From Lentisphaeria bacterium (GTDB lineage Bacteria > Verrucomicrobiota > Lentisphaeria > Oligosphaerales > Oligosphaeraceae), in the NCBI GenBank assembly GCA_016303095.1, contig JAEDMH010000046.1:1-15532 (forward strand): a stretch of DNA of 15,532 nucleotides, in the 5' to 3' direction. The position numbers and the translations under genes were made by a program. The notes under the pieces were generated by a model that made no database searches, was not told where the DNA came from, and worked only from the letters and a program-made list of their open reading frames with translations. Shown here piece by piece: positions 1 to 6,799 of this stretch (the first letter of the stretch is position 1; each line of letters opens with the position of its first letter).

Positions 1-735
1 GAGTTCGCCGCAGGCCAGTTCATCGCAGGCGATGATGGCGTTGTTGTGGAGATTCAGGGCGGAGATGGTCCACATCTGGTTCACGCCGCCTTCCACGCAC
101 TCCTTCAGGGCGCGGGCCTTGTTGTGTCCGCTGATGAGGAGGAGGACTTCCCGGGAATCGGTCACGGTGCCCACGCCCACGGAGAGGGCGCGAGAGGGGA
201 CCTTTTCGGGGTCGTTTTCGAAGAAGCGGGAGTTGGCGATCTTGGTATCCTCGGTGAGATCCCGGATGCCGGTGCGGGAGGCGAGGGAGGTGAAGGGTTC
301 GTTGAAGGCGATATGTCCATCCACGCCGCTGCCGCCCAGGAAGAGATCGATGCCGCCGTAGGAGGCGATCTTGGCCTCATAGCGGGCGCATTCGGCTTCC
401 AGGTCCTCGGCCATCCCGTTGAGGATGTTCACGTTCTCCGCCGGGATGTCGATGTGGTTGAAGAGATTGTCGTGCATGAAGAACCAGTAGCTCTCGTGAT
501 GTTCCCGAGGCAGGCCCACATACTCGTCCATGTTGAAGGTGACCACGTTCTTGAAGGAGACCTTTCCGGCCTTGTTGGCCGCCACCAGGCGCTTGTAGAC
601 TCCCAGGGGAGAGGAGCCCGTAGGCAGTCCCAGAACGAAGGGCTTGTCGCCCTTATGGGCTTGGATGGCCGCCATAATGTGGTTGGCGGCCCACTCGCAC
701 ATCTTGTCGTAATTCTGCTGAATGATGACTTTCAT
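1..735 (-). CDS. nagB: Glucosamine-6-phosphate deaminase (3'-truncated by window edge)
   Basis: NagB converts glucosamine-6-phosphate to fructose-6-phosphate plus ammonia, the step that feeds N-acetylglucosamine-derived sugar into glycolysis; it is cytoplasmic. The 245 residues present read as the hexameric E. coli-type enzyme: LGLPTGSSPLGVYKRL near residues 35-50 (phosphate-binding loop), FNMDEYVGL at 67-75, DGHIAFNEP at 139-147, SLASRT at 150-155, NSRFF, and VEGGVNQMWTISALNLH near the end. Residues matching the E. coli catalytic set (Asp72, Asp141, His143, Glu148) are D70, D139, H141 and E146. About 20 C-terminal residues are missing beyond base 1. The start at 735 is supported by AAAGGAG ten bases upstream and by the N-terminus matching the family. 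The gene diverges from the glycosidase at 1039. One small oddity is GGSGVDGHIAF where E. coli has GGVGNDGHIAF. Identification is very secure. Confidence 0.97.
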   Translation of the reverse strand, partial: MKVIIQQNYDKMCEWAANHIMAAIQAHKGDKPFVLGLPTGSSPLGVYKRLVAANKAGKVSFKNVVTFNMDEYVGLPREHHESYWFFMHDNLFNHIDIPAENVNILNGMAEDLEAECARYEAKIASYGGIDLFLGGSGVDGHIAFNEPFTSLASRTGIRDLTEDTKIANSRFFENDPEKVPSRALSVGVGTVTDSREVLLLISGHNKARALKECVEGGVNQMWTISALNLHNNAIIACDELACGEL

Positions 736-745
736 GGTTCTTCGA

Positions 746-752
746 CTCCTTT
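746..752 (-). promoter_or_regulatory. Shine-Dalgarno site of nagB
   Basis: On the minus strand AAAGGAG lies 10 bases before the nagB ATG. It fixes the start codon. It is one of only two clear Shine-Dalgarno sites in the window, and it directly follows the 3' arm of the dyad at 753-788. Confidence 0.8.
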
Positions 753-788
753 GTTTCGCAGGGAGGAGAGAGTTTTTCCTTGCGAAAC
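753..788 (-). promoter_or_regulatory. Inverted repeat abutting the nagB ribosome-binding site
   Basis: In nagB mRNA sense, GTTTCGCAAGG (788 to 778) pairs with CCCTGCGAAAC (763 to 753): eight perfect pairs, one A-C mismatch, then two G-C pairs, enclosing a 14-base pyrimidine-rich loop. The 3' arm ends immediately before the AAAGGAG site. It could be an operator for a sugar-responsive repressor (NagC/ROK or GntR-type regulators commonly control nag genes) or an mRNA hairpin affecting translation. The sequence alone does not decide, and I do not recognise it as a known site. Confidence 0.5.
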
Positions 789-1038
789 GCCCGCCTATTC
801 CCGGATGGCCGCCCGAGGGGAGGATCCTGGAAGCGTCGGAGAGGGCTCCGGCGCCTTTGGCTCCCCTGGGGGAATGCGCCGTCGGCGGTGACCTTTGGGC
901 ATTGCTCCATAATCTAACCTGAATCCGCCGTGTCATAGGCGAATGGCGCCGGGAAGAAACTCCCCCTGCCCTGCCCTAGGAGATTATGTTAAGCCCCATT
1001 CGCCTTCTTCCCCCCTCCCCTCCCTCCCCCTTCTTCCC

Positions 1039-4000
1039 ATGCTCTCCCAACTCCTCTCTCAGCTCTCCTGCCCAGGCCCCGAATACCGTGGCGCCCCCTT
1101 CTGGGCCTGGAATGGCAAACTCTCCCCCCAGGAACTGCGAAGACAAATCCGCCTCTTCCACGACATGGGCCTGGGCGGCTTCTTCATGCACGCCCGGGTG
1201 GGCCTGAACACCCCCTATCTGGGACCCGAATGGTTCGAGGCCGTCCGCGCCTGCGTGGACGAGGCGGAAAAGCTGGGCATGAAGGCCTGGCTCTATGACG
1301 AGGACCGCTGGCCCTCCGGCGCCGCCGGCGGACTGGTCACCAAGGATCCCCAATTCCGGCAACGACATCTCCAGCTCACTCTCCTGGATTCCCTCCCCCA
1401 GGAAGGACTCCCCCAAGAACGGCTGGGACTCTTCGCCGCCCGGATCCAGGAACATGACGCACGACAGGTGCGCCCCTTCTCCCCGGAGACCGACACCCTG
1501 GCCCAGGGGGAATCCCTCCTCCTCTTCCAGGTCGTCGCCGACGCCCCCAACAGCTGGTTCAACGACCAGACCTACCTGGACACCATGAACCCCAAGGCCG
1601 TGGAACGCTTCCTCCAGGTGACCCACGAGGCCTATCGCCGGGAAATCTCCCAGGCCTTCGGAAACACCGTCCCCGGCATCTTCACCGACGAACCCAACTA
1701 CATCCACGGCTGGACTCCCAACCTGCGGCCCTGGACGGAGGCCCTGGCCCAGGAGTTCCAGACACGCCACGGATACGACCTGCTCCCCCATCTCCCCGAA
1801 CTCTTCTTCTTTGTGGAGGGGGAACCCTTCTCCCAGGCCAGACGGGACTTCTACGAAACCGCCACCTCCCTCTACGTCAACGCCTTCTCCCGCCTCATCG
1901 GGGAATGGTGCCAGAAGAACGGGCTGGCCTTCACGGGACACGACCTGGAGGAGGACTCCCCCATGCATCAGACCCTGGTCAGCGGCTCCGCCATGCGCTT
2001 CTACGAATTCCAGCAGCAGCCTGGCATCGACCTGCTCACGGAGCACTGGGGAGTCTTTGACACCGCCAAGCAATGCTCCTCCATGGCCCACCAGTTCGGA
2101 CGCCCCTGGAGGCTCTCCGAAACCTACGGATGCACCGGATGGGACTTCCCCTTCATGGGACACAAGGCCCTGGGAGACTGGCAATACGCCCTGGGCATCA
2201 ACTTCCGGTGCCAGCACCTGGCCTGGTACACCATGGCCGCCGAAGCAAAGCGGGACTACCCCGCCAGCATCTCCTACCAATCCCCCTGGCACCAGGATTT
2301 CCCCGTGGTGGAGGACTACTTCGCACGCCTGGGCGTGGCTCTCTCCGAAGGGGAAGAACAGCGGGATCTCCTGGTGGTCCATCCCCTGGAAACCGCCTGG
2401 GGCACCACCATCCCCGGAACCAGGGACACCCCCGAGGCCAAAGCCGCCGACGCCGCCCTCTACACCCTCTCCAATCTCCTCCTGGGAGGCAATCTGGACT
2501 TCGACTACGGCGACGAGGACGTGATGGCCCACCATGGCCGGGTGGAGAACCACCGCCTCATGGTGAATCTGGCGGGCTATCGGGCCGTCCTGCTGCCGGA
2601 GATGCTCACCATCCGCCAGAGCACCCTGGCCCTCCTGGAGGCCTTCCTCCAGGAAGGAGGAGAGGTCTTCTATCTGGGAGAACCTCCCGCCCGGGTGGAC
2701 GGCGCCCCCTCCCCCCTGGCCCAGCAAAGCTACCAGGCCTTCCGTCCCGTCACCCGGGAGACCCTCGTTGCCTCTTTGGAGGGTTCCGTGCGCCGGGTCT
2801 CCCTCACCGACAGCAATGGCCGCCAGGTGGAGCCCGCCCTCCATCTCCTCCGGAAGGCCCAGGACCACCAGACCCTCTTCCTCTGCAACTACGGCACCCC
2901 CTTCGGAGAGCAGATGAGCTATCCCCTGGTGCGGGACCGGAAGCTCTCCTGGCGCAAGATCACCGTGGCCGTGAAGGCCAGCCCCGAGGAGACCGCCTAC
3001 GAACTGGATCTCATGACCGGCGACCTCACCCAGGTCTCCAGCCGGCACGAGGGGGGAAAGCTGGTCTTCCACACCAGCCTCCTCCCCCTGGAATCCCATC
3101 TCTTCTTCCTCACCGAAGCCAAACTCCCCGCCAAGCCCCCCGTCACTCCCCCCGCCCTCACGGGAGAATCCATCCCCCTCCCCCAAAACGGCTGGCGGGT
3201 GGAATTGGACGACCCCAATGTCCTGGTGCTGGACCACGCCCAGGCCACCGTGGATGGCACCCCCTTGGGCAACCGGTACATCCTCGCCTTGGATGACCAC
3301 ATCCGAACGGAACTCCTCCACGGGCGCCCCCGGGGATACGCCATGGTGCAGCCCTGGCTCCGCGCAGAGAAGCCCCAGGAGGGGCACACCTTGGACTTGG
3401 TGCTGGAATACACCTTCCGCTGCCACACCCTCCCCCAGGAACTCTGCCACCTGGCCCTGGAACGCCCCGATCTCTACGAAATCACCCTCAACGGACAGCG
3501 GGTGGAACGAAAGGACGCGGGATGGTGGTGCGACCTCTCCCTCCGAAAACTCCCCCTCCCCCCGGAGGCCTTCCAAATCGGAGAAAACCATCTCGCCCTC
3601 CGCTGCCGATACCACCTGGGACTCCCCGGACTGGAATATGTCTACCTCCTGGGAGACTTCGGGGTGGTGGACAACACCCTCACCCCCCCCGTCCGCACCC
3701 TCTCCACAGGAGACTGGTGCCACCAGGGACTCCCCCACTACGCCGGAAATCTCACCTACACCCACGCCATCGATCTCCCCTGGGACGAAAAACGCCCCTG
3801 CTTCCTCTCCTTGGAACACTGGCGCGGCGTGAGCCTGGCCGTCTCCGTCAACGGCTCTCCCTGGAAACCCCTCCCCTGGCCCCCCTTCCAAATGGAGGTC
3901 ACCCACCTGCTGAAGAACGGACGGAATCTCTTCTCCCTCCGGGTCATCGGACATCGCCGAAATTCCCACGGCCCCTTCTACGCCCAAAAGGGAGCCTGGC

Positions 4001-4098
4001 CCGATTGGACCGGACCGGAACAGTTCAAGGAATACGCCTCCCCCCATAAATGCCTGGTCCCCTGCGGACTCATGGCTCCCCCCGTCCTCCTCTTCTGA
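1039..4098 (+). CDS. Large GH106-like glycoside hydrolase (putative alpha-L-rhamnosidase-type), 1019 aa
   Basis: This is a predicted glycosidase resembling a group often annotated as GH106-like or alpha-L-rhamnosidase-related; the substrate is unknown. The N-terminal TIM-barrel-like part shows GAPFWAWNGKLSP (18-30), GLGGFFMHARVGL (44-56) and WLYDEDRWPSGAAGG (84-98). Conserved-looking acidic residues include D87/E88/D89, E218 in FTDEP, and E361 in LSETYGCTGW; the two Glu are candidate catalytic residues by position only. The C-terminus (about 900-975) looks like a beta-sandwich sugar-binding module with VNGSPW and a THLLKNGRN element. No signal peptide is visible, so the protein is probably cytoplasmic and acts on imported oligosaccharide. 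The frame is open upstream to an ATG at 943, but that extension is Pro/Ser/Leu-rich translation of a C/T tract; I choose 1039 because family-like sequence begins there. No Shine-Dalgarno precedes it. The family label is moderately secure, the specificity is not. Confidence 0.8.
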   Translation: MLSQLLSQLSCPGPEYRGAPFWAWNGKLSPQELRRQIRLFHDMGLGGFFMHARVGLNTPYLGPEWFEAVRACVDEAEKLGMKAWLYDEDRWPSGAAGGLVTKDPQFRQRHLQLTLLDSLPQEGLPQERLGLFAARIQEHDARQVRPFSPETDTLAQGESLLLFQVVADAPNSWFNDQTYLDTMNPKAVERFLQVTHEAYRREISQAFGNTVPGIFTDEPNYIHGWTPNLRPWTEALAQEFQTRHGYDLLPHLPELFFFVEGEPFSQARRDFYETATSLYVNAFSRLIGEWCQKNGLAFTGHDLEEDSPMHQTLVSGSAMRFYEFQQQPGIDLLTEHWGVFDTAKQCSSMAHQFGRPWRLSETYGCTGWDFPFMGHKALGDWQYALGINFRCQHLAWYTMAAEAKRDYPASISYQSPWHQDFPVVEDYFARLGVALSEGEEQRDLLVVHPLETAWGTTIPGTRDTPEAKAADAALYTLSNLLLGGNLDFDYGDEDVMAHHGRVENHRLMVNLAGYRAVLLPEMLTIRQSTLALLEAFLQEGGEVFYLGEPPARVDGAPSPLAQQSYQAFRPVTRETLVASLEGSVRRVSLTDSNGRQVEPALHLLRKAQDHQTLFLCNYGTPFGEQMSYPLVRDRKLSWRKITVAVKASPEETAYELDLMTGDLTQVSSRHEGGKLVFHTSLLPLESHLFFLTEAKLPAKPPVTPPALTGESIPLPQNGWRVELDDPNVLVLDHAQATVDGTPLGNRYILALDDHIRTELLHGRPRGYAMVQPWLRAEKPQEGHTLDLVLEYTFRCHTLPQELCHLALERPDLYEITLNGQRVERKDAGWWCDLSLRKLPLPPEAFQIGENHLALRCRYHLGLPGLEYVYLLGDFGVVDNTLTPPVRTLSTGDWCHQGLPHYAGNLTYTHAIDLPWDEKRPCFLSLEHWRGVSLAVSVNGSPWKPLPWPPFQMEVTHLLKNGRNLFSLRVIGHRRNSHGPFYAQKGAWPDWTGPEQFKEYASPHKCLVPCGLMAPPVLLF

Positions 4099-4113
4099 AA
4101 CCGGCCGGCCACG

Positions 4114-4143
4114 CCCCTCCTGCCCCCAAAGCAGCAGGGGAGG
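4114..4143 (+). terminator. GC-rich hairpin downstream of the glycoside hydrolase
   Basis: CCCCTCCTGC (4114-4123) pairs with GCAGGGGAGG (4134-4143): seven pairs including one T-G wobble, one C-A mismatch, then two more pairs, with a 10-base loop. It lies 16 bases after the stop codon. There is no T-tract, so it is not a canonical intrinsic terminator; it may end transcription inefficiently or protect the 3' end. Confidence 0.35.
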
Positions 4144-4203
4144 GCGCGAGGAAGCGGAAGCCCGGGGATTTCCCTGATCCGGGGGAGGAAACCCACGGAT
4201 TCT

Positions 4204-4257
4204 CCGTCAGCCTTTATATTACGTCAATTTCCCTTTTTGACGGTTTTTTTGCGTCAA
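4204..4257 (+). promoter_or_regulatory. CGTCA/TGACG repeat cluster and stem-T7 in the pckG leader
   Basis: Four copies of the pentamer occur in 52 bases: CGTCA at 4205-4209, 4222-4226 and 4252-4256, and TGACG at 4238-4242. CGTCAA (4222-4227) and TTGACG (4237-4242) can form a 6-bp hairpin with a 9-base loop followed by G and seven T (4244-4250). Alternatively CCGTCA (4204-4209) can pair with TGACGG (4238-4243), giving two mutually exclusive stems. TATATT (4215-4220) resembles a -10 box but lacks a good -35. Readings: terminator for the upstream gene, attenuator for pckG, or operator cluster. Confidence 0.45.
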
Positions 4258-4315
4258 AGCGGGCCGAGTGGCGGCGTTTTGCCCCGGTCGGTCCATGTCC
4301 CACCGAAAACGGAAT

Positions 4316-4321
4316 GAGGAG
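4316..4321 (+). promoter_or_regulatory. Shine-Dalgarno site of pckG
   Basis: GAGGAG sits six bases before the ATG at 4328, ideal spacing. It selects 4328 over the in-frame ATGs at 4268 and 4295, whose extra residues do not resemble PEPCK. Confidence 0.85.
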
Positions 4322-4327
4322 AACCCC

Positions 4328-6148
4328 ATGATCACCGTGAATGATCTGAAAAATGCCGAGCTGAAGGGCTGGCTTCAGGGCTGGATCGACCTGTGCAAGC
4401 CTGCCATGGTTGAGTTCTGCGACGGCTCCCAGAAGCATTACGACACCCTTTGCGACCTGATGGTCAAGACGGGCACCTTCATCAAGATGAAGAGCCCCGT
4501 GAACTCCTATCTGGCCCGCTCCGACAAGAGCGATGTGGCCCGTGTGGAGGAGCGCACCTTCATCTGTGCCAAGGACGAGGCCGGCGCCGGCGTCACCAAC
4601 CACTGGAAGGCCCCCGCCGAGATGAAGGCGGAGTTCAACAAGATCTTCGACGGCTGCATGGCCGGACGCACCATGTATGTGATTCCCTTCTCCATGGGCA
4701 ATCCCGAGTCTCCTCTGGCCAAGTACGGCATTGAGATCACCGACTCTCCCTACGTGGTGGTGAACATGATGATCATGACCCGGGTCAGCCAGACCATCCT
4801 GGACCGCATTGACGCCGGCCGGGAATACATCCACGCCGTCCACTCCAACGGCGCGCCTCTGGCGGACGGGCAGGCGGACGTGCCCTGGCCCTGCGCTCCC
4901 GTGGAGAAGAAGTACATCTCCCAGTTCCCCGACACCCGGGAGATCATCTCCTTCGGCTCCGGATACGGCGGGAACGCCCTGCTGGGCAAGAAGTGCTTCG
5001 CCCTGCGCATCGCCAGCGTCCTGGCCAAGGAAGAGGGCTGGATGGCCGAGCACATGCTCATCCTGAAGGTCACCAATCCCGAGGGCAAGTACAAGTTCAT
5101 CACCGGCGCCTTCCCCAGCGCCTGCGGCAAGACCAATCTGGCCATGCTCACTCCCACCCTCCCCGGCTGGAAGGTGGAGACCGTGGGCGACGACATCGCC
5201 TGGATGCGCTTTGACAAGGACGGCGTGCTGCGGGCCATCAATCCCGAGGCCGGCTTCTTCGGCGTGGCCCCCGGCACCTCCATGAAGTCCAACCCCAACG
5301 CCATGAAGACCATCAATGGCGGCAACACCATCTTCACCAACGTGGCCCTCACCGAGGACTACAGCTACTGGTGGGAAGACGGGGATGTGAAGGATCCCGG
5401 CACGGTGGTGGACTGGCTGCGCCGGCCCTGGAACAAGGCCTGGAATCCCGCCGGCCCCGCCGCCCACAAGAACTCCCGCTTCACCACCCCCGCCAAGCAG
5501 TGCCCCGTCATCGCCCCCGAGTGGGAGAGCCCGGAAGGGGTGCCCATCTCCGCCATCCTCTTCGGCGGACGCCGCAAGACCGTGGTGCCTCTGGTGAACG
5601 AGTCTCGCTCCTGGGAACACGGTGTCTTCATGGGCGCCACCATGTCCTCCGAGATGACCGCCGCCACCCTGGGCGGAGCCGGCCAGCTGCGCTTCGACCC
5701 CATGGCCATGCTGCCCTTCATCGGCTACAACGTCTGCGACTACCTGAAGCACTGGCTGGAAATCGGCAAGCATCCCGGCGCCAAGCTGCCCAAGATCTAC
5801 TACGTGAACTGGTTCCGTCGTGGCGAGGATGGCCACTTCCTGTGGCCCGGCTACGGCGACAACAGCCGCGTCCTCAAGTGGATCTTCGAGCGTTGCGACG
5901 GCACCGCCGACGCCAAGGAGACCGAAATCGGCAACCTGCCCACCGATGACGCCATCGACATGAGCGGCCTGGATGTCTCCGCCGAGGACAAGAAGGTCCT
6001 GCTCTCCGTGGACAAGGAAGGCTGGAAGTCCACCCTGCCTCAGTTCGAGGAGTGGCTGAACAAGCTGAACAAGTATGCGGATCAGGGTCATCCCCTGCCC
6101 GCGGAAATCTGGAACCAGCTGGAAGAGCTGAAGAAGCGCCTCGGCTAG
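4328..6148 (+). CDS. pckG: Phosphoenolpyruvate carboxykinase (GTP), 606 aa
   Basis: GTP-dependent PEPCK interconverts oxaloacetate + GTP and PEP + CO2 + GDP in the cytoplasm. It serves gluconeogenesis, or in many anaerobes CO2-fixing anaplerosis towards succinate. The length is normal for the GTP family. Visible motifs: ARVEERTF near the N-terminus; SFGSGYGGNALLGKKCFALRIA around 208-229; the P-loop with reactive cysteine FPSACGKTN (262-270; C266, K268); VGDDIAWMRFD (286-296); and C-terminal WFRRGEDGHFLWPGYGDNSR. Relative to vertebrate PEPCK, the Mn ligands Lys244, His264 and Asp311 map to K222, H242 and D289, and Cys288 to C266, so all key residues are present. It has the best ribosome site in the window and a strongly biased codon choice (GGC, AAG, GAG), consistent with high expression. 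It is flanked by a structured leader and by GC-rich hairpins after the stop, so it is probably transcribed alone. Confidence 0.98.
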   Translation: MITVNDLKNAELKGWLQGWIDLCKPAMVEFCDGSQKHYDTLCDLMVKTGTFIKMKSPVNSYLARSDKSDVARVEERTFICAKDEAGAGVTNHWKAPAEMKAEFNKIFDGCMAGRTMYVIPFSMGNPESPLAKYGIEITDSPYVVVNMMIMTRVSQTILDRIDAGREYIHAVHSNGAPLADGQADVPWPCAPVEKKYISQFPDTREIISFGSGYGGNALLGKKCFALRIASVLAKEEGWMAEHMLILKVTNPEGKYKFITGAFPSACGKTNLAMLTPTLPGWKVETVGDDIAWMRFDKDGVLRAINPEAGFFGVAPGTSMKSNPNAMKTINGGNTIFTNVALTEDYSYWWEDGDVKDPGTVVDWLRRPWNKAWNPAGPAAHKNSRFTTPAKQCPVIAPEWESPEGVPISAILFGGRRKTVVPLVNESRSWEHGVFMGATMSSEMTAATLGGAGQLRFDPMAMLPFIGYNVCDYLKHWLEIGKHPGAKLPKIYYVNWFRRGEDGHFLWPGYGDNSRVLKWIFERCDGTADAKETEIGNLPTDDAIDMSGLDVSAEDKKVLLSVDKEGWKSTLPQFEEWLNKLNKYADQGHPLPAEIWNQLEELKKRLG

Positions 6149-6169
6149 GCCGGGGAGTCTTTTCCCGGC
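6149..6169 (+). terminator. Hairpin immediately after pckG
   Basis: GCCGGG (6149-6154) pairs perfectly with CCCGGC (6164-6169) around a 9-base loop, beginning at the first base after the TAG stop. A perfect 10-bp palindrome, CCTCCGGAGG (6171-6180), follows directly. There is no T-tract. It may be part of a terminator or 3'-stability structure together with the stem at 6198-6232. Confidence 0.4.
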
Positions 6170-6197
6170 GCCTCCGGAGGAGTCCCCTTGCCCTATC

Positions 6198-6232
6198 CCC
6201 CCTGCCGCCCCTTTTTCAGGGGTGTCGGGGGG
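6198..6232 (+). terminator. Strong GC-rich stem-loop downstream of pckG
   Basis: CCCCC..CCCCT (6198-6212) pairs with AGGGG..GGGGG (6218-6232): 15 opposed positions with one C-T mismatch and two G-T wobbles, closing a TTTTC loop (6213-6217). It is the most stable hairpin I see in the window. It lies 50 bases after the pckG stop and about 120 bases before the next start. No T-run follows, so termination is inferred from position and stability. Confidence 0.5.
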
Positions 6233-6355
6233 CGAGGAAGACAGGCGGGGACGCCCCGAAGGCGTTCTTCTCCATCGGCCGGCCGGACGCGAAAGACGCG
6301 CCTGGGTCGGCCGTTCCCTTTTCCTCTTTTCTCCCTCCCCCCCCTTTTTTCGGCC

Positions 6356-6721
6356 ATGCCCCCCCCTCTGGACTATTTGGAAGGCAAGAAACTCTGCGTG
6401 GTCTTTGTGAAGGTGCTGGAGCCCTCCACGGGAAGGGTGCAGTGCCGCGCCCTCCGGGGACGGGCCGCCATCAATCAAGGGCACCTGGATGTGATGACCG
6501 CCAAAGGCGCCATCTTCACCGTGCCCTCCTCCGCCTACGGCACGGTGGCCCCCAACGACGGCACCAAGCTCCTGGGAGATGCCGACTACTTCTGCCTGGT
6601 GAAGGTGGATCCCAACATCGATTTGGAGCATGGAGGCCCCGGCCACCATGGCCCGAACTGCCACTGCGGAGGACACCACCACGAGGAGGACGACGAGGGC
6701 GGCTTCCCTGTGATCTACTGA
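6356..6721 (+). CDS. Small protein of unknown function with His/Cys/acidic C-terminal tail, 121 aa
   Basis: I do not recognise the family. Residues 1-90 look like a compact beta-rich domain (KKLCVVFVKVLEP at 11-23, GAIFTVPSSAYGTV at 51-64, LLGDADYFCLVKVD at 72-85). Residues 91-116 form a low-complexity tail with seven His (92, 97, 98, 103, 107, 108, 109), two Cys (102, 104) and an acidic EEDDE run, resembling nickel/zinc-binding tails of metallochaperones or metal-storage proteins. No signal peptide or membrane segment is seen. The start at 6356 is chosen because the in-frame upstream extension to 6188 is Arg/Pro/Ser-rich translation of hairpin and C/T-tract sequence. There is no Shine-Dalgarno. 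It lies 78 bp upstream of hisD on the same strand, so they may be co-transcribed; HisD is a zinc enzyme, but a functional link is only conjecture. That it is a real gene is supported by coherent protein character and GC-rich codon usage. Confidence 0.75.
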   Translation: MPPPLDYLEGKKLCVVFVKVLEPSTGRVQCRALRGRAAINQGHLDVMTAKGAIFTVPSSAYGTVAPNDGTKLLGDADYFCLVKVDPNIDLEHGGPGHHGPNCHCGGHHHEEDDEGGFPVIY

Positions 6722-6799
6722 CCTCTCCCCCCGCCCGCCTCTCCCGCCCCTCTTTCCTCCCTCCCCCCCCGTTTCTCCGCTCCCCTTCTCTTCCAGAAC
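6722..6799 (+). other. Pyrimidine-rich spacer before hisD
   Basis: About nine of these 78 bases are purines on the plus strand; the rest is C and T. No Shine-Dalgarno site or hairpin is present. The hisD transcript would have a largely unstructured C/U leader. Similar shorter tracts precede other genes here (about 988-1038, 6318-6350, 14237-14266, 15032-15068). Confidence 0.6.

Larger units (their letters stand above)
736..1038. other. Divergent intergenic region between nagB and the glycoside hydrolase
   Basis: These 303 bp must hold the promoters of both divergent genes. Besides the nagB ribosome site and dyad (746-788), I see an AT-richer patch around 901-917 containing CATAAT (908-913) on the plus strand with no convincing -35 box, and a short GGCGCC palindrome near 945. 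From about 988 to 1038 the plus strand is almost pure C/T. AGGAG (978-982) lies three bases before an ATG at 986, but that ATG is out of frame with the glycosidase. No RNA gene was recognised. Confidence 0.5.

Noticed and set aside
986..1207. ATG at 986 preceded by AGGAG, opening a 73-codon frame that overlaps the glycosidase start
   Set aside because: The SD-to-ATG gap is only three bases and the product is Pro/Ser-rich frame-shifted sequence. A translated upstream ORF or a sequencing indel in the C/T tract cannot be fully excluded, but nothing supports it.
976..4047. A 1023-codon open frame on the minus strand opposite the glycosidase
   Set aside because: Its translation is Gly/Glu/Val-rich with no domain, and it is the mirror of a real GC-rich gene whose codon bias removes antisense stops. 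The plus-strand protein has clear family motifs.
4237..4265. TTGACG at 4237-4242 as a -35 box for pckG
   Set aside because: No -10-like hexamer occurs 16-18 bases downstream (the sequence there is GC-rich), and the hexamer is better explained as the right arm of the stem before T7.
6188..6355. N-terminal extension of the small His-tailed protein to ATG 6188
   Set aside because: The extra 56 residues translate the strong hairpin and the C/T tract and look non-protein-like; domain-like sequence begins right after 6356.
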